Source: Nostocaceae cyanobacterium (GTDB taxonomy: Bacteria > Cyanobacteriota > Cyanobacteriia > Cyanobacteriales > Nostocaceae). From it: a stretch of DNA of 47,794 nt. The translations under genes and the position numbers were made by a program. Of this stretch, positions 35,115 through 44,165 are shown piece by piece. The stretch is from NCBI GenBank assembly GCA_030065825.1, contig JASJCY010000065.1, forward strand, positions 1 to 47,794. The letters run 5' to 3'. The notes under the pieces are model-generated. The model was given only the letters and a program-made list of their open reading frames with translations, ran no database searches and was not told the origin of the DNA. The stretch's first letter is position 1. Every line of letters starts with the position of its first letter.

Positions 35115-37826
35115 CTAATTTTTCTTCGTATTTGGTTTATCGGTGATTTTTCCCTGAGAAGGTAGTAAAACAAATTTACCTCCCTGCACCTCGACCAAAA
35201 CTGGTTTGGTTTGGCGTTCTCCTTGTTGAAACTGGAGTGGATAACCAGAGGTTTGATTACCTGGAAGATTCACCTTTTTTAAGTTTTGTAAAATAGTTGC
35301 GCGATTGGCATTCTTTGAGAAAGAATTAATAAAAGCCATAGTTGCATCAAAACTAGTAGCAGTACGCCAACTAATTGCTCCTCCCCATTGTTTTGCTGCT
35401 TGTTGGGCAAAGTTTTGTGCTTGTGGTGCTTCTCGAAACCAAGGTACAGCTATAGTTAAACCTTCTACGGCATTTTTCCCTGATTTCAAGGTTTGGTTGC
35501 TGTAGAGACTATCTCCTCCTAACAAGTTTAACCCCTGGGGATTGGGATTTTCAGATAGATCCATCTGTTTCTTGATAGCTGTAGCAATTTGCAAAGCAAC
35601 ATTAGTGTCTTCTGTATCTGGAAACAACACTGCTGCTTGTGGGTGGTATGTACGCAGGGTTTTTTCAACCTCTTGTTCTATATCTTTTACATCGAGTTTG
35701 GGATTGGTTAAATCAATCTGTGGCTGAACCACTTCACCCTCTGATTGTTTAAACTGGTTTGTAAATTTAGTTGTGAGACTGCGACTGTAAGGACTGTCTG
35801 GATTTGAGAAAATCACTACTTTTTTTAATTTTAGTGTATCCGAGGCATACTCAGCTAACTTTTTCGCAGTCATAGCCTCGGAATTAACGGTTCTAAAAAA
35901 AATATTACTTTTTATAGCACTGGTATTAGTAGGAGAAATTACGGCTAATCTGGCTTCTTGATATTCAATCAATGCTGCTTTAATAGCCTCAGTATTAGCA
36001 TGTCCAATTACTCCCAATAGTTCTTTATCTTTTACCAATTCATTAGCTACTTGTTGTGCTTGTTTTGGTTCATTACCATCATTAGCAATCACAACTTTTA
36101 GCAATCTACCATTCAAACCATTGTTATTATTAAACTGATTTTGTGCTTGTGCCACACCACGCAAAATTTCTTTTGCGGTTGATTCTTCATTATTTTTTGC
36201 TGGTACTATCGCTGCTAAAGTCAAAGGATTGCCCTTGTTCATAGCAATAGCATTATTGTAATAAATTAATGGTTCTGGCTGATTACGGTTATCTTTAACG
36301 GCTTGTTTAAAGAATGTAACAGCTTGTGGGTATTTTTTGTCTTTGAATGCTATATTTCCCTTTTTAAGATTGGTGTTAGCAGTTATAGGAAAGAGGGTGC
36401 GATCACCATTACTAATATAAGCCTGCGGATTTGATTGACAAAAAATTCCTAATACTTTTTCTTCGTTTGGTGCGCAGGAGTTTGAGATTTGAGAAACACC
36501 AACACTGAAAAAACTAATAATTATTCCTGCTACTGCCAGTGTACCTAAAACAATTCCCTGTCTTTGGTTATGGTTGTTATAGTATGAGCTTGAAGTATTG
36601 GTTTCGGCAACAGTATCGCCTGTATTTTTTGTGTAATTTGGCTGTTGATTATCTAGTTCGTAGGACGAATTAATTTCTTGTTTTTCAATTTTTTTTAATT
36701 TTCTGATTTCCTGTTCCAGTGGATGACGTTGCACTAACCAGCGCTGGACAAATTCAATTTTAATTTTTTGCTCCGTATCATCTACAAAGCCATTTTTCAC
36801 AAGGTCTTTAGCAGATGTTAGCAGAGTTTTTTTTAGTACAATCCCATGTTTTTGGATAATTTTTAACGGGTCTTCAGCACTTTTTTGTGACTGTTGTTGG
36901 GATATTTTTTGAGCCTCAGCTACAGCTGCAAAAACGATTTTTTCCCAAATAGATAATCCATCCCAAAACCATGCTAAACCAGCTTCAGCAAGTTCAATTG
37001 CTTTATCTACACTTGCATCTATATCTTCCTTCGTAACTTCCCATTTATCTAATTTCCATGCCCTACCAAAAACAGCAAAACATATACTTTGAGTAAAATA
37101 GGGATGTCCCGCTGAAAGCTTGATAATTTCTTTTATTGCCTCAGGTTCGTATTTTAAAATGTCCTTAGCAGGCTCGGTAATTAATCTTGTAGAATTTGTT
37201 TCATCTAGCAAACCTATTTCTGCAATTGGTGCATCTTTAAATCTGCCGAGAATATTCGGCATATCTGTAGATTGCCTTTCTAAAAATAAAATTATGAATA
37301 TTTTACGATCTAACTCCAGAATCGAATCTAAATATATAAATAAATTTTCCAGAATTTGACTGGAATTTTCATTATTTGTAGAAACGTCAAATTCATCTAG
37401 TAATAGAACTAAATTTCTGCCATCGATTTCTTGATATATTTGGGGTAAAAATTTGCTAGAAAAAACCAATGGTTCCTGCTCTAGTTCTTCAATGGTAGGT
37501 AGTTTTACATCGTTTGTAGAAAGTTTCAAATGCTCTATAATTTCTTGAGTCATCTCCAAGAAAATAGTGCTAATATCGTCTTGAATATGGTGTTCTAGGT
37601 CAAAGGGAACAAATAAAAATTCATCCAGGGCAACAAATTTAGGAATATTACGGATAATAGATGATTTCCCTATACGTCTTTGACCGTGCAACAATATCGC
37701 TTGTTCACCCTGCCTCAAATTATCCTCAATAAAACGAAATAATCCTTCTCGTCCAACAAATAATTCTTGTTCATCAATTGGACGACCGATAATGTAAGGA
37801 TTTCTCCGAGCTACTGAATCTGTCAT
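35115..37826 (-). CDS. STAND/AAA ATPase with a membrane helix and periplasmic ligand-binding domain
   Basis: The 903-aa protein combines an ATPase with a receptor. Residues about 10-375 form the STAND-like module: the family opening NPYIIGRPI, Walker A GQRRIGKSS (48-56), Walker B LVLLLDEFD (139-147), an AGHPYFTQ motif (239-246) and a winged-helix-like end, EFVQRWLVQRHP. A polar linker leads to one membrane helix (about 424-447). After it come a TPR-like pair (about 486-530) and a type-1 periplasmic-binding domain of the branched-chain amino-acid receptor kind (about 535-890, PLTLAAIVPA, GVIGHANTEAIKAAL, VISPTNTSA, FRTV). The expected topology is ATPase inside, sensor outside. It is the last of four co-oriented genes. 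No ABC permease is linked, so it is probably a signalling protein and not a transporter subunit. Confidence 0.88.
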   Translation of the reverse strand: MTDSVARRNPYIIGRPIDEQELFVGREGLFRFIEDNLRQGEQAILLHGQRRIGKSSIIRNIPKFVALDEFLFVPFDLEHHIQDDISTIFLEMTQEIIEHLKLSTNDVKLPTIEELEQEPLVFSSKFLPQIYQEIDGRNLVLLLDEFDVSTNNENSSQILENLFIYLDSILELDRKIFIILFLERQSTDMPNILGRFKDAPIAEIGLLDETNSTRLITEPAKDILKYEPEAIKEIIKLSAGHPYFTQSICFAVFGRAWKLDKWEVTKEDIDASVDKAIELAEAGLAWFWDGLSIWEKIVFAAVAEAQKISQQQSQKSAEDPLKIIQKHGIVLKKTLLTSAKDLVKNGFVDDTEQKIKIEFVQRWLVQRHPLEQEIRKLKKIEKQEINSSYELDNQQPNYTKNTGDTVAETNTSSSYYNNHNQRQGIVLGTLAVAGIIISFFSVGVSQISNSCAPNEEKVLGIFCQSNPQAYISNGDRTLFPITANTNLKKGNIAFKDKKYPQAVTFFKQAVKDNRNQPEPLIYYNNAIAMNKGNPLTLAAIVPAKNNEESTAKEILRGVAQAQNQFNNNNGLNGRLLKVVIANDGNEPKQAQQVANELVKDKELLGVIGHANTEAIKAALIEYQEARLAVISPTNTSAIKSNIFFRTVNSEAMTAKKLAEYASDTLKLKKVVIFSNPDSPYSRSLTTKFTNQFKQSEGEVVQPQIDLTNPKLDVKDIEQEVEKTLRTYHPQAAVLFPDTEDTNVALQIATAIKKQMDLSENPNPQGLNLLGGDSLYSNQTLKSGKNAVEGLTIAVPWFREAPQAQNFAQQAAKQWGGAISWRTATSFDATMAFINSFSKNANRATILQNLKKVNLPGNQTSGYPLQFQQGERQTKPVLVEVQGGKFVLLPSQGKITDKPNTKKN

Positions 37827-37919
37827 AATATTTATGATAGCTCTGTCAAGCTACCCATTACATTCTATTGTTCTTCAAACACTCCCACCAAAGTATAATT
37901 CGCATAAAAGAGTAAAATA

Positions 37920-40900
37920 TTACTCAGTTAATGGGACAAATTGACCTACTTTTACCTGTACTAAAATGGATTCGCTCTGGCGTTCCCGTTCATTAAACCG
38001 GAGTGGATAACCAGAGGTTTCACTTGCAGGAATCTTTATATTTTTTAATTTTTCCAGAATTGTTTTCCGAGAAGGATTATTAGAAAAAGACTTAATAAAA
38101 GCCACAGTAGCATCAAAGCTAGTAGCAGTACGCCAGCTAACGGGTGCTTGCCATTGTTCTATTGCTTTTTGGGAAAAATCTTGAGCTTCTTGTGCTTCCC
38201 TAAACCAAGGTACTTCGACAATTAAACCTTCCACTGCTTCAGCACCTTGCTTTAAGGTGTTATTGCTATACAAAGATGCCCCAGCTAATAACTTAAGCCC
38301 TTCTTTACCATGATTTTTAAGTTGAAGCATCAATTCATAATTAGCTTTGGCAATTTTTAGAGCAACATCAATGTGTTGTGTATCGGGAAACAACATCGCT
38401 GCTTGTGCCTGATATATAAACAGACTATCTTTTAATTCTTTTTCTATATCCAGTGTTGGACTAGTAATATGGATAAGCGACTTGGGAACCACCTCACCTC
38501 CTAATCTTTCAAACTTTTTCGTAAATTCTTCTCTGATACTGTTACTGTATGGACTGTTCGGATTTGCGAAAATCACCACCTTTTGTAACTTCAAATTCTT
38601 AAAGGCATATTCCGCTAATTTCTTTCCGGAAGCAGCATCGGAAGGGGTTGTTCTAAAAAAGACAGGACTATTTAAGAAGATACTACTGCTAGTAGGAGAA
38701 ATAATAGGTAGTTTTGCTTTTCCGTATTCTTCTAGTGCTGCGCTGGTAGCACTACTAGAGTTATGTCCAATTATTCCCAGTATTGATTCATCTTTCGCTA
38801 ATTCCGCAGCCACTAATTTGGCTTGTTTTGGATCGTTATCATCATTAGCAATCACAATCTCTAGCAACCTACCACCTGAGCCTCCTTGTTTATTAAACTG
38901 ATTTTGTGCCTGTGCTATACCACGCAACATTTCTTGAGCTATTTCTTTGTTTCCGTCTTCTGCTGGTACCACTGCTGCCAAGGTCAATGGAGAACCCCTG
39001 AGACGGCTAAGGGCATTGTTGTAATAAATTAGCACCTCTGGATCGTTACGGTTATCGTCCACAGCCTTCTTAAAGAACTGTGCAGCTTTTTTATAGTCAC
39101 GTTCTTTAAATGCTTCGATTCCTAGGTCACGATTGCGGTTTTTAATATCAGAAAATATACTGCGATTACCATTACTAATTCTATTTTTAACTGCTTCATC
39201 CTCACTCATAGGAGGAATACTATTCTTGTTATATGCTACACAAATAATACCAAATTTTTCTTGTTCTCCAGTTGGGCAAGGGTTAAACAATCTATAAACT
39301 CGACTAACCGCAGGTATAGCAATCGCTATTATTCCTGCTATTAATAAGACTTTAAGACTTTGTTTTTGTCTCAGCCAAAAGGCAATGTTTACAGATGAAA
39401 TGTCTCCTTGAAAAATAGCAATTTCTGCTAATCTGTGATTTGCTGATAACCTGTTAGGTTCAATTTGTAAAACCCGCTGATATTGCTGCTTTGCCCTTGC
39501 AAACTCTTTTTGGAGAAACAACCTATGTCCATATTCTTCCAAAGCATTTAAGAATCTGTCTTTGTTGCGTATGCGGTCAAATTTGTAGGCTCGCTTATAA
39601 AGTTCTAAGGCTTGGTCAAAATTACCAATTTCCAAGTTTAGTTTAGCTAACTCTAATATAGTTAGAAAGTGATTGGGATTCAGTTCTAAAATCTGATGAT
39701 AAATCTCCAGTGCATTCTTTTTCTTATTATTTGAATACAAACTAAATGCGACAGAAAATAACTGCTGAACATATTCTTGCTCTTGTTCTAGTTTCTCTAG
39801 TTCAAATATTTCACGTTTTACTGGGTGTTCTTTCACCAACCAACGGCGGACTAATTCCACTTTTATTCTGCGTTTTGTATTATCCAAAAAACCATTTTCT
39901 GCTAACCTATCGACTGCTTCAAGCAAGGTTTCTGTTGATTTAAATCCATGATTTTTATCCAACAATATTAGCGGATCTTCCGGTAAATTATTAGCTTGAT
40001 TATTAGCTATTTCTTGAGCTTCCGCAACCGCTGAAAAAACTACTTTTTCAGCAATAGGTAGTCCATCCCAAAACCATACCAAACCAGCTTGAGCATTGTC
40101 ATCATCAAATATTCGCTCTACAACAATTTCCACATCTACACGAGTGACATTCCAATTACTTTGCTCCCTTGCTTGTGAAAAAAGAGTAAAGCAAATTACC
40201 TGAGTAAAATAAGGATGCCCCGCTGACAATTTTAAAATTTCTTGTATTGCTTCTTGTTCGTATATCAGTATTCCCTCAGATGGCTTAGTAATTAGCCGTT
40301 TTGCACTTAAATCGTCCAGCAATCCAATTTCTTGGTAGGGTGCTTGCTTAAACAAATTGAGCAGGTTAGGCATATCATCTAGAGACCGTCCTACCACCGG
40401 AATAATAAATAAATTTTCCTGCTGTCTGATTAGCCTAGCTAAATAGTTAAAGAAACCTAAACCTTGTGGGGTTAGAGTTGAATTTTGATTTTGATTATTG
40501 ATGACATCAAATTCATCCAGTAAAAATACTATCTTCTTATCATTAATTAAATGAAAAATTTTTGATAAAAATCTCTGAGCAAATATACGTGTATCACTAT
40601 TAATTTCTTCTAATGTTGGTAGTTTTATTTTATTTGGTTCTATTTGCAGCTGTTCTATTATTTCTTTGGCAAGGTCATGTAGAATATCACTAAAATGTGA
40701 CTGACTTCTGTGTTGCAAATCAAATAAAATAAAGACAAACTCATCATTCCCTACAAAATTGGGAATTTGTCTGAGTACAGATGACTTACCAATACGTCGC
40801 TGACCATGCAATAAAATAACTTTTACACCCTGGTACAAGTTATCTTCAATGAAGTGAAAAAGACTTTCTCTACCAAAAAAATGTTTCTGGTCATTGATAG

Positions 40901-40946
40901 GACGACCAATAATGTAAGGATTTCTGTTAGCCCTTATCTCAACCAT
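37920..40946 (-). CDS. STAND/AAA ATPase with TPRs, a membrane helix and periplasmic ligand-binding domain
   Basis: This 1,008-aa paralogue of the gene downstream has its ATPase module at about 10-375, with Walker A GQRRIGKSS (48-56), Walker B IVFLLDEFD (139-147) and SAGHPYFTQ. It differs by three or four TPR units (about 390-510, ALEIYHQILELNPNH, ALELYKRAYKFD, AKQQYQRVLQIEPN) before the membrane helix (about 530-550). The C-terminal type-1 ligand-binding domain (about 650-1000) has PLTLAAVVPAEDG, GIIGHNSSSATSAAL, ISPTSSS and SWRTATSFDATVAF, closely like the neighbour. TPRs on the cytoplasmic side suggest docking of a partner. The 93-bp gap to the next gene suggests co-transcription. An automated label such as ABC transporter substrate-binding protein would miss the ATPase. 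Confidence 0.88.
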   Translation of the reverse strand: MVEIRANRNPYIIGRPINDQKHFFGRESLFHFIEDNLYQGVKVILLHGQRRIGKSSVLRQIPNFVGNDEFVFILFDLQHRSQSHFSDILHDLAKEIIEQLQIEPNKIKLPTLEEINSDTRIFAQRFLSKIFHLINDKKIVFLLDEFDVINNQNQNSTLTPQGLGFFNYLARLIRQQENLFIIPVVGRSLDDMPNLLNLFKQAPYQEIGLLDDLSAKRLITKPSEGILIYEQEAIQEILKLSAGHPYFTQVICFTLFSQAREQSNWNVTRVDVEIVVERIFDDDNAQAGLVWFWDGLPIAEKVVFSAVAEAQEIANNQANNLPEDPLILLDKNHGFKSTETLLEAVDRLAENGFLDNTKRRIKVELVRRWLVKEHPVKREIFELEKLEQEQEYVQQLFSVAFSLYSNNKKKNALEIYHQILELNPNHFLTILELAKLNLEIGNFDQALELYKRAYKFDRIRNKDRFLNALEEYGHRLFLQKEFARAKQQYQRVLQIEPNRLSANHRLAEIAIFQGDISSVNIAFWLRQKQSLKVLLIAGIIAIAIPAVSRVYRLFNPCPTGEQEKFGIICVAYNKNSIPPMSEDEAVKNRISNGNRSIFSDIKNRNRDLGIEAFKERDYKKAAQFFKKAVDDNRNDPEVLIYYNNALSRLRGSPLTLAAVVPAEDGNKEIAQEMLRGIAQAQNQFNKQGGSGGRLLEIVIANDDNDPKQAKLVAAELAKDESILGIIGHNSSSATSAALEEYGKAKLPIISPTSSSIFLNSPVFFRTTPSDAASGKKLAEYAFKNLKLQKVVIFANPNSPYSNSIREEFTKKFERLGGEVVPKSLIHITSPTLDIEKELKDSLFIYQAQAAMLFPDTQHIDVALKIAKANYELMLQLKNHGKEGLKLLAGASLYSNNTLKQGAEAVEGLIVEVPWFREAQEAQDFSQKAIEQWQAPVSWRTATSFDATVAFIKSFSNNPSRKTILEKLKNIKIPASETSGYPLRFNERERQSESILVQVKVGQFVPLTE

Positions 40947-41131
40947 ATTTTTTCAAACTAGCAGGCTCTAAGTTAGTCTGGAAGTGTTTTCCCTGAAAAT
41001 ACATCTTCCCTTTACCAGTCTGCAAAATCGGGGATTATCATCTCTATAGTGTCATATCTGGAGAGCAAGTGCCATATGAACTCAATAAAAAGCAACTTAC
41101 AGTTACTCTTGACTCATAATACTACTGGCTT

Positions 41132-44029
41132 CTACACTGCTATAACCTTAATTAATTCCTGAATACTTACTGCTATTGATTTGATAACATTTGTATTTTC
41201 CTTAACCCAATCCATTGCCGTTTTCATTTGCTTGACGTGTCCCTTATTCATTTTCAGAAATACACGTTCTCTGTCTTTTATTTCTTCTGGACTACTGTTT
41301 ATAATTTCGTTAATTACCCAATCATGCATTAAAGATGCTGCTAAAGCATAGATTTTTTTGCCTGATTGATTATTAGAGATAATGATTCCACGTGTTTCTA
41401 GATCATTTAGATTTTTATTATGCTTCTTTAAAAAATCATCAATATCACTTAAATCATAACTCTTTTTTTCTATTCTACCTTCCACATAATCTAAGGCTAT
41501 CCACCTGATAAGCATCCGTTCTATATCATTCAAAGAGTTCCATATAGCCCGGATTATTGTATTATCCAACTGTTTTGCTAAAGTATTAACAGAAAAATTT
41601 GCTTGCTGATTTTGCTTGTATAAAAGAAAACAAACCATTTGTAAAAGTACAGGATAACCACCAGTCATTGTCTGGATTTTAATTCGCAAGTCATCTTTCT
41701 GCCTGAGTGCTTCAGGCATTTGATTCCACAAAGCTACTACTTCAGGTTCTTGAAATGGTGGCAAAGGAAGGGAAATATAAGGTAACAAGTCATTGTAAGT
41801 AGTTACTGAATCTAGCGGTTTGGATGAGGTCATAATGGTAGCAAGGCGTTCATATGCATGGTGGTCTGCCAAATTACGAAACTCTCTAAGAAAATTTACT
41901 ATTTCTATATGGTTGTCATCATTTTTAGTTTCGAGAATATAATCATAGTTATCTAATAATAAAACCAAGTACTTATCTTGCTGGTAGATGTGTTGTAAGA
42001 TAAGCTTTATATCATTTTTAAGGATTACTTCTCGTTTTAATAACTTGTCAATTTCAGATTGCAAGGAGTCAATGTTTTCCATTATCGACTGTATAGGATT
42101 ATCATTTTGATACTTTTCTTTCTGTTTTCGCAAAACTTCTTTAATCTCAGATAATACTTCTTTCCAAAATGCTGATGAAGAAAAATTATCTATTATTTCA
42201 CAGTCAATATAAGTAAAAATATATTTATTATTACTAATCTTAATTATTGTGGATTGTTGCCATATTTCAGGTGCAGCTAAATATTTGAGAAATGATGTTT
42301 TCCCTTTACCTGGACTGCCATAAAAAACCCAACTACTGGCTCTGAAAATTTGAGTCAAAGCAATATCTAATTCATTTTCACGACCTAAGAACTGACTTGG
42401 TGGAACGAATTTGCCAATGTAATAAGGACCTGCTGCCAATTTACGAAGTTCTTCTTCTACCTTGGCTAATTTTCGTTTTGCTATTTTATTATTTGAATCT
42501 ATTGTTAATAGATAATTAAACTGCTTTGCGGCTGCATCTAATTGTCTTTGTGACATTAGGGATTCGCCGTAGTTCAATAGGAGTTCGACTAATCCCTCTT
42601 TGTAGCGTATAGGTTCTATTTTGTAAGCTCTTGTGTATAATTCTATTGCCTTAGGGAATTCTTGAAACTCTAAATATGCTTCTGCCAACTCAAATAGAGC
42701 ACTGAAATGATTTGGATTGGTTTCTAAAACCTGTTCATATACATTGATTGCATTGTCAATCTTGCCCTGGTGATAGATTTCCCTAGCTTGTTTGTAAAGT
42801 TGATTAGCTTTTTCATCAATGTTTTCTAGTTGGTAGATTACTTCTGTTAAAGAGTATTGCTTTACTAACCATCGGCGAACTAATTCAATCTTAACTGTAT
42901 AGGTAGAGACCCTAGCATCTGTTACTTTTGATTTTTTTCTCTTCTGTAAAAACTTCCACTTAACCAATCGTGTTTCAGCTTTTTGCAGTGCTTTTGTCTC
43001 AACAACTCCAGATTGCTTTAGTAATTCCAGTGGTTGCTGCACAGCAGACTCAGAACCCATAATTTTTAATTGTTGTAACTCGGCAACTGCTGAAAATATG
43101 ACTTTCTCAGGAATAGATAGTCCTTCTCGAAACCATACTAATCCAGCCTGACTCATTTCCATTGCTTGCTCGATAATATTTTCTACATCAGCACGATTCA
43201 CCTGCTGTTCCATTGCTTGCTCGATAATATTTTCTACGTCAGCACAATTCACCTGCTGTCGTTGTTTCTTCCTAGCACCCATAAAAATAGCAAAGCATAA
43301 TATCTGGGTAAAATAGGGATGTCCTGCGGACAAATCCAGAATTGCTCGGATTGCATCTGGTTTGTACTCCAGCAAACCCTCCGCAGGTTTGCAAATTAGC
43401 TGCTTAGCATCCTCCTCACTTAATAAACCAATTTCTTTTCGAGGAGCACCTTTAAACAGAACAAGCATCTTTTTCATATCTTCAAGTTGCCGACCCACCA
43501 CTGGAATAACAAATAGTTTCTCCTGCTGCTTAATCAGGTATTCTAAATATGAAAAAAAATGCTGATTTGCTGTGCTAAATTCAGTATTGTTGAGAACATC
43601 AAATTCATCCAATAACAATACTATATTTTTATCGCCTAATGCTTGATAAATTTCAGGTAAGAAGTTATTAGAAAAAATGTTGGTATTTTCTTTAAACTCT
43701 TTGACGGAAGGAACTTTTATACTCTCTGAAGATAAGTCTAAAGAATCTACTATTTCTGTTGCAAGACTGAATATAACATCACTCAAAGCTAAGTGAACTT
43801 TATCTTGCAAATCAAATAAAACACAAACAAAATTATTCTGAATAGATCTGGTAATCTGGTAAAGTAAAGATGACTTTCCAATACGTCTCTGACCGTGCAA
43901 TAAGATAATTTGTTGTTTCTTTATCAGGTTATCATTAATAAAATCGAATACGTCTTCTCTGCCAAAAAACAATTCTCTTTCTTTGATTGGGCGACCAATT
44001 ATGTAAGGATTTATAGGATTTATCTGCAT
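41132..44029 (-). CDS. Dual STAND/AAA ATPase with TPR linker
   Basis: The protein has 965 aa and no membrane helix. The first ATPase module (about 5-395) is the same type as in the two receptor-like genes: NPYIIGRPI, GQRRIGKSS (46-54), IVLLLDEFD (about 136-144). TPR units follow (about 410-525). A second, different ATPase module begins with FVPPSQFLGRENE and has Walker A GSPGKGKT (571-578) and Walker B LVLLLDNYD (about 688-696). It ends in a region, RERVFLKMNKGHVKQMKTA, that matches the end of the adjacent 432-aa protein. A 17-residue segment, QQVNCADVENIIEQAME, is tandemly duplicated (about 258-291). AGAGGAG about 10 bp upstream supports the start. It may act as a cytoplasmic hub connecting the other proteins. 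Confidence 0.87.
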   Translation of the reverse strand: MQINPINPYIIGRPIKERELFFGREDVFDFINDNLIKKQQIILLHGQRRIGKSSLLYQITRSIQNNFVCVLFDLQDKVHLALSDVIFSLATEIVDSLDLSSESIKVPSVKEFKENTNIFSNNFLPEIYQALGDKNIVLLLDEFDVLNNTEFSTANQHFFSYLEYLIKQQEKLFVIPVVGRQLEDMKKMLVLFKGAPRKEIGLLSEEDAKQLICKPAEGLLEYKPDAIRAILDLSAGHPYFTQILCFAIFMGARKKQRQQVNCADVENIIEQAMEQQVNRADVENIIEQAMEMSQAGLVWFREGLSIPEKVIFSAVAELQQLKIMGSESAVQQPLELLKQSGVVETKALQKAETRLVKWKFLQKRKKSKVTDARVSTYTVKIELVRRWLVKQYSLTEVIYQLENIDEKANQLYKQAREIYHQGKIDNAINVYEQVLETNPNHFSALFELAEAYLEFQEFPKAIELYTRAYKIEPIRYKEGLVELLLNYGESLMSQRQLDAAAKQFNYLLTIDSNNKIAKRKLAKVEEELRKLAAGPYYIGKFVPPSQFLGRENELDIALTQIFRASSWVFYGSPGKGKTSFLKYLAAPEIWQQSTIIKISNNKYIFTYIDCEIIDNFSSSAFWKEVLSEIKEVLRKQKEKYQNDNPIQSIMENIDSLQSEIDKLLKREVILKNDIKLILQHIYQQDKYLVLLLDNYDYILETKNDDNHIEIVNFLREFRNLADHHAYERLATIMTSSKPLDSVTTYNDLLPYISLPLPPFQEPEVVALWNQMPEALRQKDDLRIKIQTMTGGYPVLLQMVCFLLYKQNQQANFSVNTLAKQLDNTIIRAIWNSLNDIERMLIRWIALDYVEGRIEKKSYDLSDIDDFLKKHNKNLNDLETRGIIISNNQSGKKIYALAASLMHDWVINEIINSSPEEIKDRERVFLKMNKGHVKQMKTAMDWVKENTNVIKSIAVSIQELIKVIAV
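43157..43258. repeat. 51-bp in-frame tandem duplication
   Basis: Two adjacent 51-bp copies (beginning ttccattgcttgctcgata at 43157 and 43208) differ at only two positions. They add exactly 17 residues to the first ATPase module of the dual-ATPase protein. Confidence 0.95.
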
Positions 44030-44165
44030 ATTGTAACTCTCCTCTACATATATTTAATAAACTAACAACTCTTATCTAGAATAAGTCCACCCTTCTCTGA
44101 GTAAATCTGTGTTGATATGTGGTTTCTTTATTTATTCCTGCACCACACTCATCAATTGCGAACCT

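Noticed and set aside
35115-40946. Two ABC transporter substrate-binding proteins
   Set aside because: The binding domain is only the C-terminal 40 percent. An ATPase module and membrane helix precede it, there is no lipoprotein signal and no linked permease.
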